Shown here: positions 1-8,209 of the stretch, piece by piece
Position numbering within the stretch: the first letter of the stretch is position 1
Layout of the letters: each line of letters begins with the position of its first letter
From: JAADHI01 sp964451325
Lineage (GTDB): Bacteria > Nitrospirota > Nitrospiria > SBBL01 > JAADHI01
Length of the DNA stretch: 64,000 nt
Assembly (NCBI GenBank): GCA_964451325.1
Contig: CAYVHO010000007.1
Coordinates: 51,766 to 115,765 of the forward strand
Direction: 5' to 3'
Translations under genes and position numbers: made by a program
Notes under the pieces: generated by a model
Told to the model about the DNA's origin: nothing
The model's input: only the letters and a program-made list of their open reading frames with translations
The model's database searches: none

Positions 1-1079
1 GTCAATCCCGGTTCATCCAGCAGGATAATGATATTTTTATTTGTCTTTGAGACCTGTGAAAAGCGGACAAGAAAGGAAAAGAACCAAATAAACCCAGCAC
101 TCCGCTCCGAGAAAGGTACGGTCATACGATGTATGGCATTGCGGACACGCGCTTCCATCACCGTACCACTGTTGAAGGGTGGATTATCTGCTGCCTTACC
201 CTCGTATGGCTTAAATTCGACGGAAAGGCTTTTGTTCTGGCTCCAATACTCAAAGATACGGTCTGTTATCTTATTAGAGGCTGCTTCTACCTTAGCAATC
301 AGGTGTTCCGATTGCTGGAATGACTTTAGTTCTTCCAAACCCGTCCCAGCAAATTCCAAAAAATCCAGGAATACAGAGTCACCCTCAGAAACGGTATTCT
401 GCTGTTTATCTTGCTCAAGCTGGTTAACAGAAATTTTGCCGCTCATACGATCATAATGAGAAAAATATAAAAACTTTGGCAACCGGGTCTTCAGAATATC
501 TATTACTTTCTGACTTGGGTCACCATCCCGATATGCCTTTATTTTTTCCAGCAAACTATTGTGCTTCTCTGTGTTTTTTTCCCGTCCGGCCAAGAGTTCA
601 ACCACTCCATTTACAGAAGTACATTTATCAACAACGGCTTTTTCTGCTGCATCGAAATTGGATTCATTAATCAGGTGCACAATGGCTTTTCTCTCGTCAA
701 AATGCGTGGTCCAGGTTTTGCTCTTTTCCTCGTAGTGTTTCTGTACCGTGATTAGCCCCTTGGGTAAATACTCCGGCCCAAATTCTGCCTCTACAACTTC
801 CAAATCGTCGTCTTCTAAAAGCCATTCTGTTGTTGCGACCACAGCCTCCCGTCCATCGTGGCGCTCCTTATACTCATTCAAATATCGACGTGGATAGTCT
901 CGTATCTTGTCGTATTTATTGTTGCTGTCTCCCGAAGAATTCAAAATCTCCAAAGCCTGTAGTATCGCGGTTTTACCTGCTTCGTTCTTTCCGACCAGAC
1001 AGGTCGTGCCATCAATGGAAAATTTTCCACTGTCATCGCATGAACGAAAATTTTGTATCTTTACCGATTTAAGTTTCAT
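1..1079 (-). CDS. OLD-like / RecF-type AAA ATPase, 3' end beyond the window
   Basis: The frame is open from an ATG at 1079 to the window edge, so the C-terminus is missing. The start reads MKLKSVKIQNFRSC, the usual opening of SMC/RecF/OLD-type ATPases. A Walker A motif GKNEAGKT lies at about residues 30-37, and a Walker B stretch IILLDEPG (Asp about 355) sits close to the edge in the same frame, separated by a charged, probably coiled-coil region. OLD-family proteins carry a C-terminal Toprim nuclease and often act in phage defence or DNA repair, but that part is not visible. It lies just downstream of a toxin-antitoxin pair on the same strand, which fits an accessory or defence setting. It could also be a stand-alone AAA_15/AAA_21 ATPase. 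Confidence 0.75.
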   Translation of the reverse strand, partial: MKLKSVKIQNFRSCDDSGKFSIDGTTCLVGKNEAGKTAILQALEILNSSGDSNNKYDKIRDYPRRYLNEYKERHDGREAVVATTEWLLEDDDLEVVEAEFGPEYLPKGLITVQKHYEEKSKTWTTHFDERKAIVHLINESNFDAAEKAVVDKCTSVNGVVELLAGREKNTEKHNSLLEKIKAYRDGDPSQKVIDILKTRLPKFLYFSHYDRMSGKISVNQLEQDKQQNTVSEGDSVFLDFLEFAGTGLEELKSFQQSEHLIAKVEAASNKITDRIFEYWSQNKSLSVEFKPYEGKAADNPPFNSGTVMEARVRNAIHRMTVPFSERSAGFIWFFSFLVRFSQVSKTNKNIIILLDEPGL

Positions 1080-1126
1080 ATTTTAGTCACTCCCATATCC
1101 TGCCGGATTATTTTTCTCCGTTCCCT

Positions 1127-1414
1127 CTACTCAAACGCCTCAGGCCATTTCCGAGACGCATGATACAGGTTTAGGATATGAACCTCTTTGCCCTTTATTC
1201 TGTATGGCACAATATACGGAAGACCTGGAATGACCAGCTCATAAGTACCGTGCACACGCCCTGCCCTACCCAATTTAGGATGGTCGCTAAGTTGGTTTGT
1301 GGTATGACGTAGCTTTTGCGCAACTTCAAAAGCCGCCCGTGGATTATCTTTTGCGATATAGTCCTGAATGCTTTCCAGCACTTTTGCCGCAGGTTCCGTC
1401 CATTTAACCTGCAT
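1127..1414 (-). CDS. ParE/RelE-family toxin of a type II toxin-antitoxin module
   Basis: This 95-residue protein has the RelE/ParE fold signature: an N-terminal strand (VKWTEPAAKVLESIQDYI), a helical hairpin with an ARG-type stretch (LSDHPKLGRAGRVHGTYELVI), then the strands LPYIVPYRIKGKEVHILNLYHASRKWP. Family members either inhibit gyrase (ParE) or cleave ribosome-bound mRNA (RelE). The YHASRKWP ending is common in the ParE/YafQ-like branch, but the target cannot be assigned. The gene starts two bases after the stop codon of the antitoxin gene, so the two should be translated together. Length is normal for the family. Confidence 0.88.
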   Translation of the reverse strand: MQVKWTEPAAKVLESIQDYIAKDNPRAAFEVAQKLRHTTNQLSDHPKLGRAGRVHGTYELVIPGLPYIVPYRIKGKEVHILNLYHASRKWPEAFE

Positions 1415-1416
1415 GG

Positions 1417-1656
1417 TCAGGCATCTTCATATTTATTGAAGATGCGATCCATCTCGGTGTCGCTCACAAAACGCCCTTCATCAGCCGCCTTAATGCCCGC
1501 TTTCGTGCGCTCGATCTGCCAGGCGTGCACTTCTAGAAGCTGGTCAATCGCCTGATTGACCATGTAATTGCGTGATCGGTCCATCTGTTTTGCAAGCTTG
1601 TCCAGTTGTTTAACCTTTTTGCTCTCCGTCCGAACACTAAATGCCTCTTTATCCAT
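1417..1656 (-). CDS. Ribbon-helix-helix (CopG-like) antitoxin
   Basis: The 79-residue product begins with a ribbon-helix-helix DNA-binding unit (AFSVRTESKKVKQLDKLAKQMDRSRNYMVNQAIDQLL) followed by an acidic tail that would bind the toxin. It precedes the ParE/RelE-like gene by two bases and would neutralise that toxin and repress the operon. On the minus strand an extended -10 box (TGTTATGAT) lies near 1700-1710. Between it and the start are two direct copies of GTTCAT (1675-1680 and 1685-1690, plus-strand reading), ten bases apart, a plausible repressor site. The operator is inference; the RHH fold and gene pairing are clear. Confidence 0.87.
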   Translation of the reverse strand: MDKEAFSVRTESKKVKQLDKLAKQMDRSRNYMVNQAIDQLLEVHAWQIERTKAGIKAADEGRFVSDTEMDRIFNKYEDA

Positions 1657-1727
1657 TTGCCCCTCGCCTTTCTAGTTCATGGTGGTTCATAACGGTTTAT
1701 CTATAATCATAACATTGAATCTGCCGG

Positions 1728-1865
1728 TTACGAAGCAAAATCTGACCGCTTAATGCAGAAGGGCATTGTCTTTTCATTCATCCCTGACTTGGTGGCTGCG
1801 AGTCCCAAGCTTCTCTTTTCCTGTAGGTATTTCATTAGCTTCCTCGCTTGATTGTCTGTGATCAC
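1728..1865 (-). pseudogene. IS21-family IstA transposase, N-terminal fragment
   Basis: A short frame with a GTG start at 1865 and a Shine-Dalgarno-like GGAGG just before it reads VITDNQARKLMKYLQEK, then AATKSGMNEKT. This matches the N-terminal HTH of IS21-type IstA proteins (TDxQVRxLMK...AAxKAGMxEKTARKY). After MNEKT the family pattern is lost and a stop follows at residue 46, whereas full IstA is about 400-500 residues. I read it as a leftover of the left end of an IS21-like element, broken by a deletion. Confidence 0.55.
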
Positions 1866-2097
1866 TCAGAACCCTCCATAGTTTGGAGAACTTGGATAAG
1901 CGATTCTTAATCAATCGGGAAAAACAATTGTCGTTAGAAGGTAATTTGCTCACTCCACTGATAAATGTGAAAAGAGGACTATTTCCGACTCAAGGGTACT
2001 TGAAAGTACCAACTTCTATGATGAAAAACGACCGTTTTCCGTGAATTATGCGTCGATTTTATGCCGTACAAAATGATTTATGAAAACGCTGTTGACA
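1866..2097 (-). mobile_element. Probable left-end sequence of the decayed IS21-like element
   Basis: These bases between the IstA fragment and the TacA promoter hold no gene that I can see. They are where the left end of an IS21-like element would lie: on the minus strand the stretch would open with TGTCAACAGCG at 2097 and contains the AAAACGACCGTTTTC-like segment near 2020-2040. I cannot identify a target-site duplication or the other end, so the boundary at 2097 is a guess. Together with the fragment at 1728-1865 this accounts for most of the gene-free interval 1657-2156. Confidence 0.3.
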
Positions 2098-2120
2098 ATG
2101 CCCACATTTGTGGTCACAAT
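2092..2120 (+). promoter_or_regulatory. Promoter and overlapping operator of the TacAT-type operon
   Basis: A perfect -35 box TTGACA (2092-2097) is followed after 17 bases by CACAAT (2115-2120), a 4 of 6 match to the -10 box. Two overlapping dyads fill the spacer and -10: CCACA-TT-TGTGG (2102-2113) and TTGTG-GT-CACAA (2108-2119). DUF1778/RHH antitoxins repress their own promoter by binding such small repeats, so this is a good operator candidate. Binding is inferred. Confidence 0.55.
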
Positions 2121-2156
2121 TATTAATATAAAAACAGTAAAATTTTTACGGAGATT

Positions 2157-2444
2157 ATGACGATGCATACAAAAGGGAATACCTTAAAGGTAAGAATGGA
2201 TGCGCCAACGCTTGAGTTATTAGAAAAGGCAAGTCAGTATATGTCTCTCGACAAAAGTAAGTTTATCCGACGTAGTGTGAGAGAGAAAGCCCAAGAAATA
2301 TTGGCACAATATGAAAAAACATTATTCAGTGCTGAAGATTGGCGCGAATTTTTTAAAACCTTGGATAACCCTAATGAACCTACAGCAAGAATGACAAAAG
2401 CAAGCCGTAAATATAAGAAAATTATCGCATCTGATGAAATTTGA
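2157..2444 (+). CDS. tacA: TacA-like (DUF1778) antitoxin
   Basis: This 95-residue protein has an RHH DNA-binding N-terminus (LKVRMDAPTLELLEKASQYMSLDKSKFIRRSVREKAQEIL) and the C-terminal neutralising tail FSAEDWREFFKTLDNPNEP, typical of DUF1778 antitoxins, where the W-x-x-F segment blocks the acetyltransferase active site. It overlaps the GNAT toxin gene by 11 bases. The GGAG at 2150-2153 is only three bases from the ATG at 2157 but nine from an in-frame ATG at 2163, so the real start may be 2163. It should be autoregulated through the dyads in the promoter. Confidence 0.9.
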   Translation: MTMHTKGNTLKVRMDAPTLELLEKASQYMSLDKSKFIRRSVREKAQEILAQYEKTLFSAEDWREFFKTLDNPNEPTARMTKASRKYKKIIASDEI

Positions 2445-2919
2445 AATTCTGAACGCTAAAGAACATAACCGAAAAGATTTTGATTGTGGTGTGAAAGAAT
2501 TAAACCAATATATTCAAAAATACGCGAACCAGGATCAAAAACGAGGCTTAACAAAAATATATGTTTTGGCAGAGGGGAGTAGGATAATCGGATATTATTC
2601 TATAAGCGCCCATGCTGTGCTAAGAGATCATTTGCCTCAAAATATCAATCTTGGCGGATATGGAGATGTGCCATATCTACTCCTCGGAAGCTTGGCCTTT
2701 GATAACAAATATCAGCGACAAGGATATGGTGATACTTTAATTGTCCATGCATTTAAAACGACAATGGAAACTGCTCAGAAGGTGGGTATTCCTGGGATCA
2801 TCGTAGATGCCAAGAATGATGCGATCGTTAGCTTTTATGAGGGCTTCGGTTTTAAGAGAATAAAAGCGACCGAAACCAGACTCGTGCTCCCCATCACAGC
2901 ACTATCAAAACTTCTTTAA
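2434..2919 (+). CDS. tacT: TacT-like GNAT acetyltransferase toxin
   Basis: The 161-residue product is a GNAT acetyltransferase of the TacT/AtaT type. Visible features are the family start (EHNRKDFDCGVKELNQYIQKYANQDQKR), the acetyl-CoA loop in NKYQRQGYGDTL (about residues 95-106), and the terminal SFYEGFGFKRI with the catalytic Tyr. Known members acetylate the amino acid on charged tRNA and stop translation; the tRNA preference here cannot be predicted. The 11-base overlap with tacA indicates coupled translation. The length is normal and the frame intact, so the module is probably functional despite the mobile-element debris on both sides. Confidence 0.9.
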   Translation: MKFEILNAKEHNRKDFDCGVKELNQYIQKYANQDQKRGLTKIYVLAEGSRIIGYYSISAHAVLRDHLPQNINLGGYGDVPYLLLGSLAFDNKYQRQGYGDTLIVHAFKTTMETAQKVGIPGIIVDAKNDAIVSFYEGFGFKRIKATETRLVLPITALSKLL

Positions 2920-2922
2920 TCT

Positions 2923-2959
2923 CTACAAGGCGGTCGTTTATTCAGCTTAGGCCTTGTAG
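2923..2959. repeat. Inverted repeat after the TacAT pair
   Basis: The 9-base arms CTACAAGGC (2923-2931) and GCCTTGTAG (2951-2959) pair perfectly across a 19-base loop directly after the toxin stop. No T-run follows, so a simple intrinsic terminator is unlikely. It could be an end of the insertion that brought the module or a weak transcript-end hairpin. Confidence 0.35.
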
Positions 2960-3012
2960 GGCTCCATCGCAAATAAGAACTTTGACGTGGTCAAGAAGAT
3001 GGGACAGTTAAG

Positions 3013-3312
3013 TTAAGCGATTTTTTTGATTTTTACCCTCTCCGATTCGAATTGATTTGGGCTAATATATCCCAAGTAGGAATGTAGCCGTGTTGCATTG
3101 TAAAACATGCTGATGTAGTTTAGAACGTCTTGCTGTGCTTCATATCGGGTCTGATATTGACGCCAATGGATCTGCTCTTGCTTCAAACTGCCAAAAAAGC
3201 TTTCGGCAACCGCGTTGTACCCCAAGGGCAGGCTTCGCGCTCCCAACAGTTGCCTTTTCGACTCATGCTGCCTTCAAAACCATAGGCTTTCAGCAGTTGA
3301 CCTGGTCAAGTA
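3013..3312 (-). pseudogene. IS3-family transposase C-terminal remnant, copy 1
   Basis: On the minus strand the segment reads LKAYGFEGSMSRKGNCW, then, after a 23-base insertion that shifts the frame, NAVAESFFGSLKQEQ, and ends with NYISMFYNATRLHSYLGYISPNQFE and a stop at 3013. This is the end of the DDE integrase domain of IS3-family OrfB, including the last catalytic Glu (in AVAESFFGSLK). The N-terminal two thirds and OrfA are absent, so the remnant cannot transpose. A short frame from 3246 covers only the part downstream of the insertion. Confidence 0.8.
3218..3240 (-). repeat. 23-base insertion in IS3 remnant copy 1
   Basis: The bases lie between the Trp codon of KGNCW (TGG-GA) and the AAC-GCG codons of NAVAES, where IS3 transposases are contiguous. 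On the minus strand the insert opens GCGCGAAGCCTG and ends CTTGGGGTA. It differs from the insert at 3532-3554 at a single base, while the flanking transposase sequences differ far more. The length (23) breaks the reading frame. Confidence 0.7.
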
Positions 3313-3327
3313 TTTGAGGCAGATCAG

Positions 3328-3575
3328 TTAAGCCACTTTTGCTGTTTGTTTTGTTTCATTTTCATATTGATTTGGACTTTTGTAATCCAGATATGAATGT
3401 AGCCGAACGGTATTGTAGAACATGCTGATGTAGTTCAAGACGTCCTGTTGGGCTTGATAGCGGGTCTGATACTGCCGCCATTGCACCCGTTCTCATTTCT
3501 GACTGCCAAAGAAGCTCTCAGCTACCGCATATACCCCAAGGGCAGGCTGCGCGCTCCCAACAATTTCCTTCACAT
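3328..3575 (-). pseudogene. IS3-family transposase C-terminal remnant, copy 2
   Basis: This second, diverged remnant lies next to copy 1 in the same orientation. The minus strand gives AVAESFFGSQK, an in-frame equivalent of the NYISMFYN region, LHSYLDYKSPNQYE, and a stop at 3328-3330. By eye it matches copy 1 over most of its length at roughly three bases in four. The homology becomes patchy upstream of about 3560, where only a trace of the KGNCW segment can be aligned. From 3576 to 3660 I see nothing recognisable. Confidence 0.7.
3532..3554 (-). repeat. 23-base insertion in IS3 remnant copy 2
   Basis: This is the same 23-base insert as at 3218-3240, at the same transposase codon, with one substitution (GCGCGC in place of GCGCGA at its minus-strand start). 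The TGTTGGGA that precedes it is also shared, giving 31 bases with one mismatch. Confidence 0.7.
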
Positions 3576-3661
3576 CAGTCGCCAGGGGGATGCAAATGGG
3601 CATGTTAGCCTGAATGGAATGACACCCAAATTCTGCCTTTTTGTCGAGAAATCTAAGTCAT

Positions 3662-4411
3662 TCATTGGATCTTTTTCAGCATTTCTTCAATAGATTTAAT
3701 GACTAACTTTGGTTCATCATACATAATAAAATGGCCACTTTTTTTTGCGATAATGTGTTGACTATTTGAAGACAAGGCGACTAATTCATTTTTAAGTCGT
3801 ATCTCGATTTTAGACATTATGCCTTGTTTCATCGCGGCTTTTTTTGTCGTTTTTCCTGACGTTAATACAACGAGCGGTAAAGCCCCCAAAGAAACGGGAG
3901 CAAGTGTTTATGTTTGTTCATGTGTGGAGTCAAGAAAGACGATCTCCGTAACCTCAGGGGAGAAATTATGGTAAAAATTACGAACATATATCCCACCACG
4001 GGAATGGCCTACCATGATATAAGGGGCTTCGATATTGCCCTTTCTAAGGAGTTTATACAATGTTTCTGAAATCTGATTTAGTGAGAATGATTTTTGAGTT
4101 CCCTCACTCCAACCCAATCCTGCACGATCATAGGAACAGACTTGAGTTCCCTTAGAAATTTCATCCTGAATTGGGAACCAACTTAAAGAATTTTCTCCTA
4201 AACCCGCTTCAAGAATAACTGTTGGCGCCCCTGCCCCCACACAATTCAAGTGATATCTCAAACCATCGACCTCTATCATTTCACCCGGAGGAAGATATTT
4301 TTTCATATCATTTTGTGTTGCTCTCTCTTGGTAGAAAACACCAACAACAGAAGCCAGCGTAATGATGCCAAGAAAGGCAAGGGAGACACCGATTACTGTG
4401 TTTCGCTTCAT
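3662..4411 (-). pseudogene. Alpha/beta hydrolase broken by an in-frame stop
   Basis: The first part (4411 to 3908) has an N-terminal membrane anchor or signal (VIGVSLAFLGIITLASVVG), the oxyanion strand VILEAGLGENSLSW, and the nucleophile elbow GHSRGG, ending DSTHEQT. A TAA at 3908-3910 interrupts the same frame. It resumes with LGALPLVVLTSG and ends with the catalytic-His segment SGHFIMYDEPKLVIKSIEEML. Relatives have a cap region between these parts that seems largely missing here, so an internal deletion as well as the nonsense codon is likely. The gene follows the 5-oxoprolinase on the same strand and borders the IS remnants, which fits decay at the edge of the accessory zone. Substrate unknown. 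Confidence 0.7.
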
Positions 4412-4454
4412 AAGACTCCTTTAGGCAAAGGCCGCCTAAGAAATGTGTCCATTT

Positions 4455-7400
4455 TTACTGGACCACGTCAAAGCCTCCGCCTCCGGGTGTTTCTATTACA
4501 AATAGGTCTCCGGGGCCGACTTGGACTTCGTCTGCGCCCGCGAGGCTTTGAATTGTGCCATCTGCCCTTTGAATCCAGCTTTTCCCTAAAGCGCCGGGTT
4601 CCCCTCCATTTAAAGCAAAAGGCGGTATTTTCCTTCGATTTGAGAGCAGTGAAAGCGTCATATTTTCTAAAAAACGAATCTCGCGTCGCACGCCGTCGCC
4701 ACCGGAATATTGCCCTAAGCCGCCGCTGTTTAAGCGAATTTCAAAACGTTCCACGCGCACGGGAAAACGGGATTCGAGCACTTCGATGTCAGTTAGGCGG
4801 CTATTGGTCATGTGTGTGTGTACGGCGCTTGCGCCATCGAAATTTGGGCCTGCACCTGCGCCCCCACAGAGGGTTTCGTAATATTGATGTTTGTTGTTGC
4901 CGAAAGTGAGGTTGTTCATCGTGCCTTGAGATCCCGCGAGCACACCGAGCGCGCCAAAGAGCGCATCGGTGACGGCTTGGGAGGTTTCGACATTGCCTGC
5001 AACAACCGCAGCGGGATATTGTGGTGCGAGCATTGAGCCTTCGGGGATGACGATTGTTATTGCTTTGAGACAGCCTTCATTGAGTGGGATGTCGTCGTCA
5101 ATCAAACAACGAAAAACATAGAGCACGGCGGCATGGGTGACGGCTTTGGGCGCATTAAAATTGTCTGCACCTTGTGGGCTTGTACCGCTAAAGTCAATGC
5201 GAACAGTGCGCTCTTTTTTATCGACTTTCAGTGTGACATGAATTTGGCTGCCATTGTCCATTTCATAACAAAAATGTGCGTCTTTTAATCCCGAAATGAC
5301 ACGCCGAACGCAGGCTTCGGCATAGTCCTGCACGTGGCACATATAAGCTTCTACGGTATGCCTGCTAAATTGTGAACACATTTGTTGAAGCGCACTGAGT
5401 CCGCATTGATTGGCCGCCACTTGTGCTTTGAGATCGGCAATGTTTTGATCAATATTCCGGGCGGGGTATTTGGCGGTCTCGAGGGTTTTTCTGATCTCGG
5501 TTTCATGGAATTGTCCTTTTGACACGAGCGGAATTGTGGCAAAAAGCACGCCTTCTTCTGCAAGTGTGCTGCTGTTTGCGGGCATGGAGCCGGGGCTGAT
5601 GCCGCCGACGTCGGCGTGGTGTCCACGGCTGCCGACATAAAAAAGCAAAATATTTTCAAAAAAGACAGGGGTGATGACGGTGATGTCGGGCAGGTGGGTG
5701 CCGCCCTTGTAGGGATCGTTTGTGATGTAGATATTCCCGGGATGAATATTGTCCTGGTATTTTTTGATGACGGCGCGCACGGCTTCACTCATGGAACCCA
5801 GATGCACGGGAATGTGGGGGGCGTTTGCAATCAGGTTGCCTTTTTTATCAAAAAGCGCGCAGGAAAAATCGAGGCGTTCTTTGATATTGACTGAGGTCGC
5901 GGTGTTTTGCAGAGTCGCCCCCATTTGTTCGGCGATGGACATAAAAAGGTTGTTAAACACTTCGAGCATGATGGGATCACAGTTATTTCCAATGTCTGCT
6001 GTTTGTGGCCGAGGAGAAACGCGGGACAGGATGAGGTCATTCTTTTGGCTCAATACCGCCTGCCAGTCGGGTTCGATCACGAGCGTACTAAAAGCTTCTG
6101 TAATGACTGCAGGCCCGGTGATGATTTGATTCGGGGCGAGTGCTGCACGGTCATAAATCGGGCTTTGAATCATCGTCCCCGCAAAGCTGATGTTACAGGT
6201 GGTGCTTCTGGCGGTGTTCTTAGGCGTTGGAGGATTTTTTTTAGAGGGCAATGGCATTTTCTTAGATTCGTTTTTTACGATGATTTCGAGGGAGAGGCTT
6301 TCCACCTGAAGTCTTTTTTCTGAGCGTGAAAACCCAAAACGCTGTTTGTATAATTCTCCAAAGGTTTTTTGCATGGCCGCTGCGGTATCGAAATCAAGGG
6401 ACAAAACCCCGTCGGTATCACGCACTTTGAGCGCCACTTTGCATTGTGTGCTCATCCTGTCTTTTTCAAGCCCTTGCTGCATGAGTGTGCGCAGGCCTTC
6501 GTTTTTAAGTCGTTCAATATGTTGATTCATTTTTGGGATGAGGGTTTCATTTAATTCGGCTTCGATGGCCTGTTCTTGCAGCAGGACTTGATCGGCCATG
6601 CCGATGCCATAGGCGGAAAGCAGTCCCGAAAATGGATGCATGAGGATCGTTTGAATGCCGAGACGGTCAGCCACTTGTGTGGCGTGTTGTCCACCCGCGC
6701 CACCAAAGGCTGTGAGCGTATATTGTGTGACGTCGTGTCCTTTTTGAACGGATATTTTTTTGATGGCGTTTGCCATATTTTCGACGGCGATTTTCAAAAA
6801 CCCTTCGGCCACGGCCTGTGCTGAAATAGGCGTGCCGGTGGCTGTACTGATCTCCTGTGCGGTACTGGAAAACTTTTTTTGTACGATGTCGATATCCAAG
6901 GGCTGATCTTGTTTTGGCCCAAAAATATGTGGGAAAAAGCGGGGCTGCAATCGCCCCAGCATGACTTGGCAATCGGTGATCGTGAGTGGCCCGCCCCGTC
7001 GATAACAAGCCGGGCCGGGATTTGCGCCCGCGGAATCCGGTCCCACGCGAAAACGGCGGCCATCAAAATGACAGATCGAGCCGCCGCCCGCCGCGACGGT
7101 GTGGATATCCATCATTGGCGCACGCACACGCAGACCTGCGACCTTTGAATCGAAGGTGCGTTCGTATTCTCCCGCAAAATGTGCGACATCAGTGGATGTG
7201 CCGCCCATGTCGAAGCTTACAATTTTTTCAAAACCTGCATGTTGACTGGCGCTTACGGCTCCGACAATGCCACCTGCCGGGCCGGAAAGGATGGCATCTT
7301 TTCCGCGAAAATTCTGGGCCGCAGCCAAACCGCCGTTGGATTGCATAAAAAGGATTTTTACACCGACGAGGGCTTTTGAAATCTGTTGCACGTAGCGTTT

Positions 7401-8072
7401 TAAGATGGGCGAAAGATAGGCATCCACGACGGTGATATCGCCGCGTCCGACCACTTTGATCAGTGGCGTGGTTTCATGGCTTGTTGAAATTTGCGTAAAG
7501 CCGATGTCTTTTGCAATGGCTGCGATATTTTTTTCATGTGTGGGATATTTATAGCCATGCAGACAAACAATGGCGATGGCGCGCAAGCCCGTATCAAAAG
7601 CCCTTTGAAGCCGCTTTTTTGTGGTATTTAAATCGAGCGCGTGTAGTATTTCGCCCTCTGCGCTGATACGCTCGTCAACCTCAATGACTGTTTTGTAAAG
7701 CAAAGTCGGCAGAATAATTTCACGGGCGAAGAGCTGGGGACGGCTTTGATCTCCAATGCGAAGCACATCCTTAAACCCCGCAGTAATGGCAAGCAAGAGC
7801 GGCTCGCCCTTTCGTTCAAGTAAGGCATTGGTCGCAACGGTTGTGCCCATACGCACGACTTCTATTTTATCGGTGGGAATGGTGGCTTTTTCCGAGAGTC
7901 CCATCAAATCTCGAATGCCTTGGATGGCCGCGTCTGGATAGTGTTCTGGGTTTTCAGAAAGCAGTTTGTGCCCGATTAAAGTGCCATCGGGTCGTCGTGC
8001 GATGAGGTCGGTAAAGGTGCCGCCTCGGTCGATCCAAAATTGCCAGCGGGTGTTTGTGTCTTTCTTTTTCAT
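4455..8072 (-). CDS. 5-oxoprolinase / hydantoinase A-B fusion
   Basis: The 1205-residue protein joins a HyuA half and a HyuB half, as in ATP-dependent 5-oxoprolinases that open 5-oxo-L-proline (pyroglutamate) to glutamate. The HyuA half starts WQFWIDRGGTFTDLIARRPDG (phosphate loop) and carries a second actin-like motif FDMGGTSTDVA near residue 290. The HyuB half starts about residue 695 with DPIMLEVFNNLFMSIAEQMG and includes the conserved NDPYKGGTHLPD and GSRGHHADVGG segments; the protein ends IETPGGGGFDV. The length matches bacterial fused enzymes. It is transcribed away from ruvB; the only downstream gene on its strand is the broken hydrolase. Related hydantoinases and acetophenone carboxylases share this fold, so the substrate is likely but not certain. 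Confidence 0.88.
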   Translation of the reverse strand: MKKKDTNTRWQFWIDRGGTFTDLIARRPDGTLIGHKLLSENPEHYPDAAIQGIRDLMGLSEKATIPTDKIEVVRMGTTVATNALLERKGEPLLLAITAGFKDVLRIGDQSRPQLFAREIILPTLLYKTVIEVDERISAEGEILHALDLNTTKKRLQRAFDTGLRAIAIVCLHGYKYPTHEKNIAAIAKDIGFTQISTSHETTPLIKVVGRGDITVVDAYLSPILKRYVQQISKALVGVKILFMQSNGGLAAAQNFRGKDAILSGPAGGIVGAVSASQHAGFEKIVSFDMGGTSTDVAHFAGEYERTFDSKVAGLRVRAPMMDIHTVAAGGGSICHFDGRRFRVGPDSAGANPGPACYRRGGPLTITDCQVMLGRLQPRFFPHIFGPKQDQPLDIDIVQKKFSSTAQEISTATGTPISAQAVAEGFLKIAVENMANAIKKISVQKGHDVTQYTLTAFGGAGGQHATQVADRLGIQTILMHPFSGLLSAYGIGMADQVLLQEQAIEAELNETLIPKMNQHIERLKNEGLRTLMQQGLEKDRMSTQCKVALKVRDTDGVLSLDFDTAAAMQKTFGELYKQRFGFSRSEKRLQVESLSLEIIVKNESKKMPLPSKKNPPTPKNTARSTTCNISFAGTMIQSPIYDRAALAPNQIITGPAVITEAFSTLVIEPDWQAVLSQKNDLILSRVSPRPQTADIGNNCDPIMLEVFNNLFMSIAEQMGATLQNTATSVNIKERLDFSCALFDKKGNLIANAPHIPVHLGSMSEAVRAVIKKYQDNIHPGNIYITNDPYKGGTHLPDITVITPVFFENILLFYVGSRGHHADVGGISPGSMPANSSTLAEEGVLFATIPLVSKGQFHETEIRKTLETAKYPARNIDQNIADLKAQVAANQCGLSALQQMCSQFSRHTVEAYMCHVQDYAEACVRRVISGLKDAHFCYEMDNGSQIHVTLKVDKKERTVRIDFSGTSPQGADNFNAPKAVTHAAVLYVFRCLIDDDIPLNEGCLKAITIVIPEGSMLAPQYPAAVVAGNVETSQAVTDALFGALGVLAGSQGTMNNLTFGNNKHQYYETLCGGAGAGPNFDGASAVHTHMTNSRLTDIEVLESRFPVRVERFEIRLNSGGLGQYSGGDGVRREIRFLENMTLSLLSNRRKIPPFALNGGEPGALGKSWIQRADGTIQSLAGADEVQVGPGDLFVIETPGGGGFDVVQ

Positions 8073-8209
8073 CCTTGGATGATATTCTCTATGAAAAATG
8101 GCTTTATTCTAGCAGCAGCACAAGGTTTTCACTAGACATGAAAACCGGAAATCAGTTATTTTCTAAAGCTTAAAGTGTTTATTCTTGCAGGCTTTGGACT
8201 GAAATAAAA

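Noticed and set aside
1..1079. Several plus-strand open frames of 60-140 codons at the left edge
   Set aside because: All are opposite to the OLD-like ATPase, which has Walker A and B in one uninterrupted frame.
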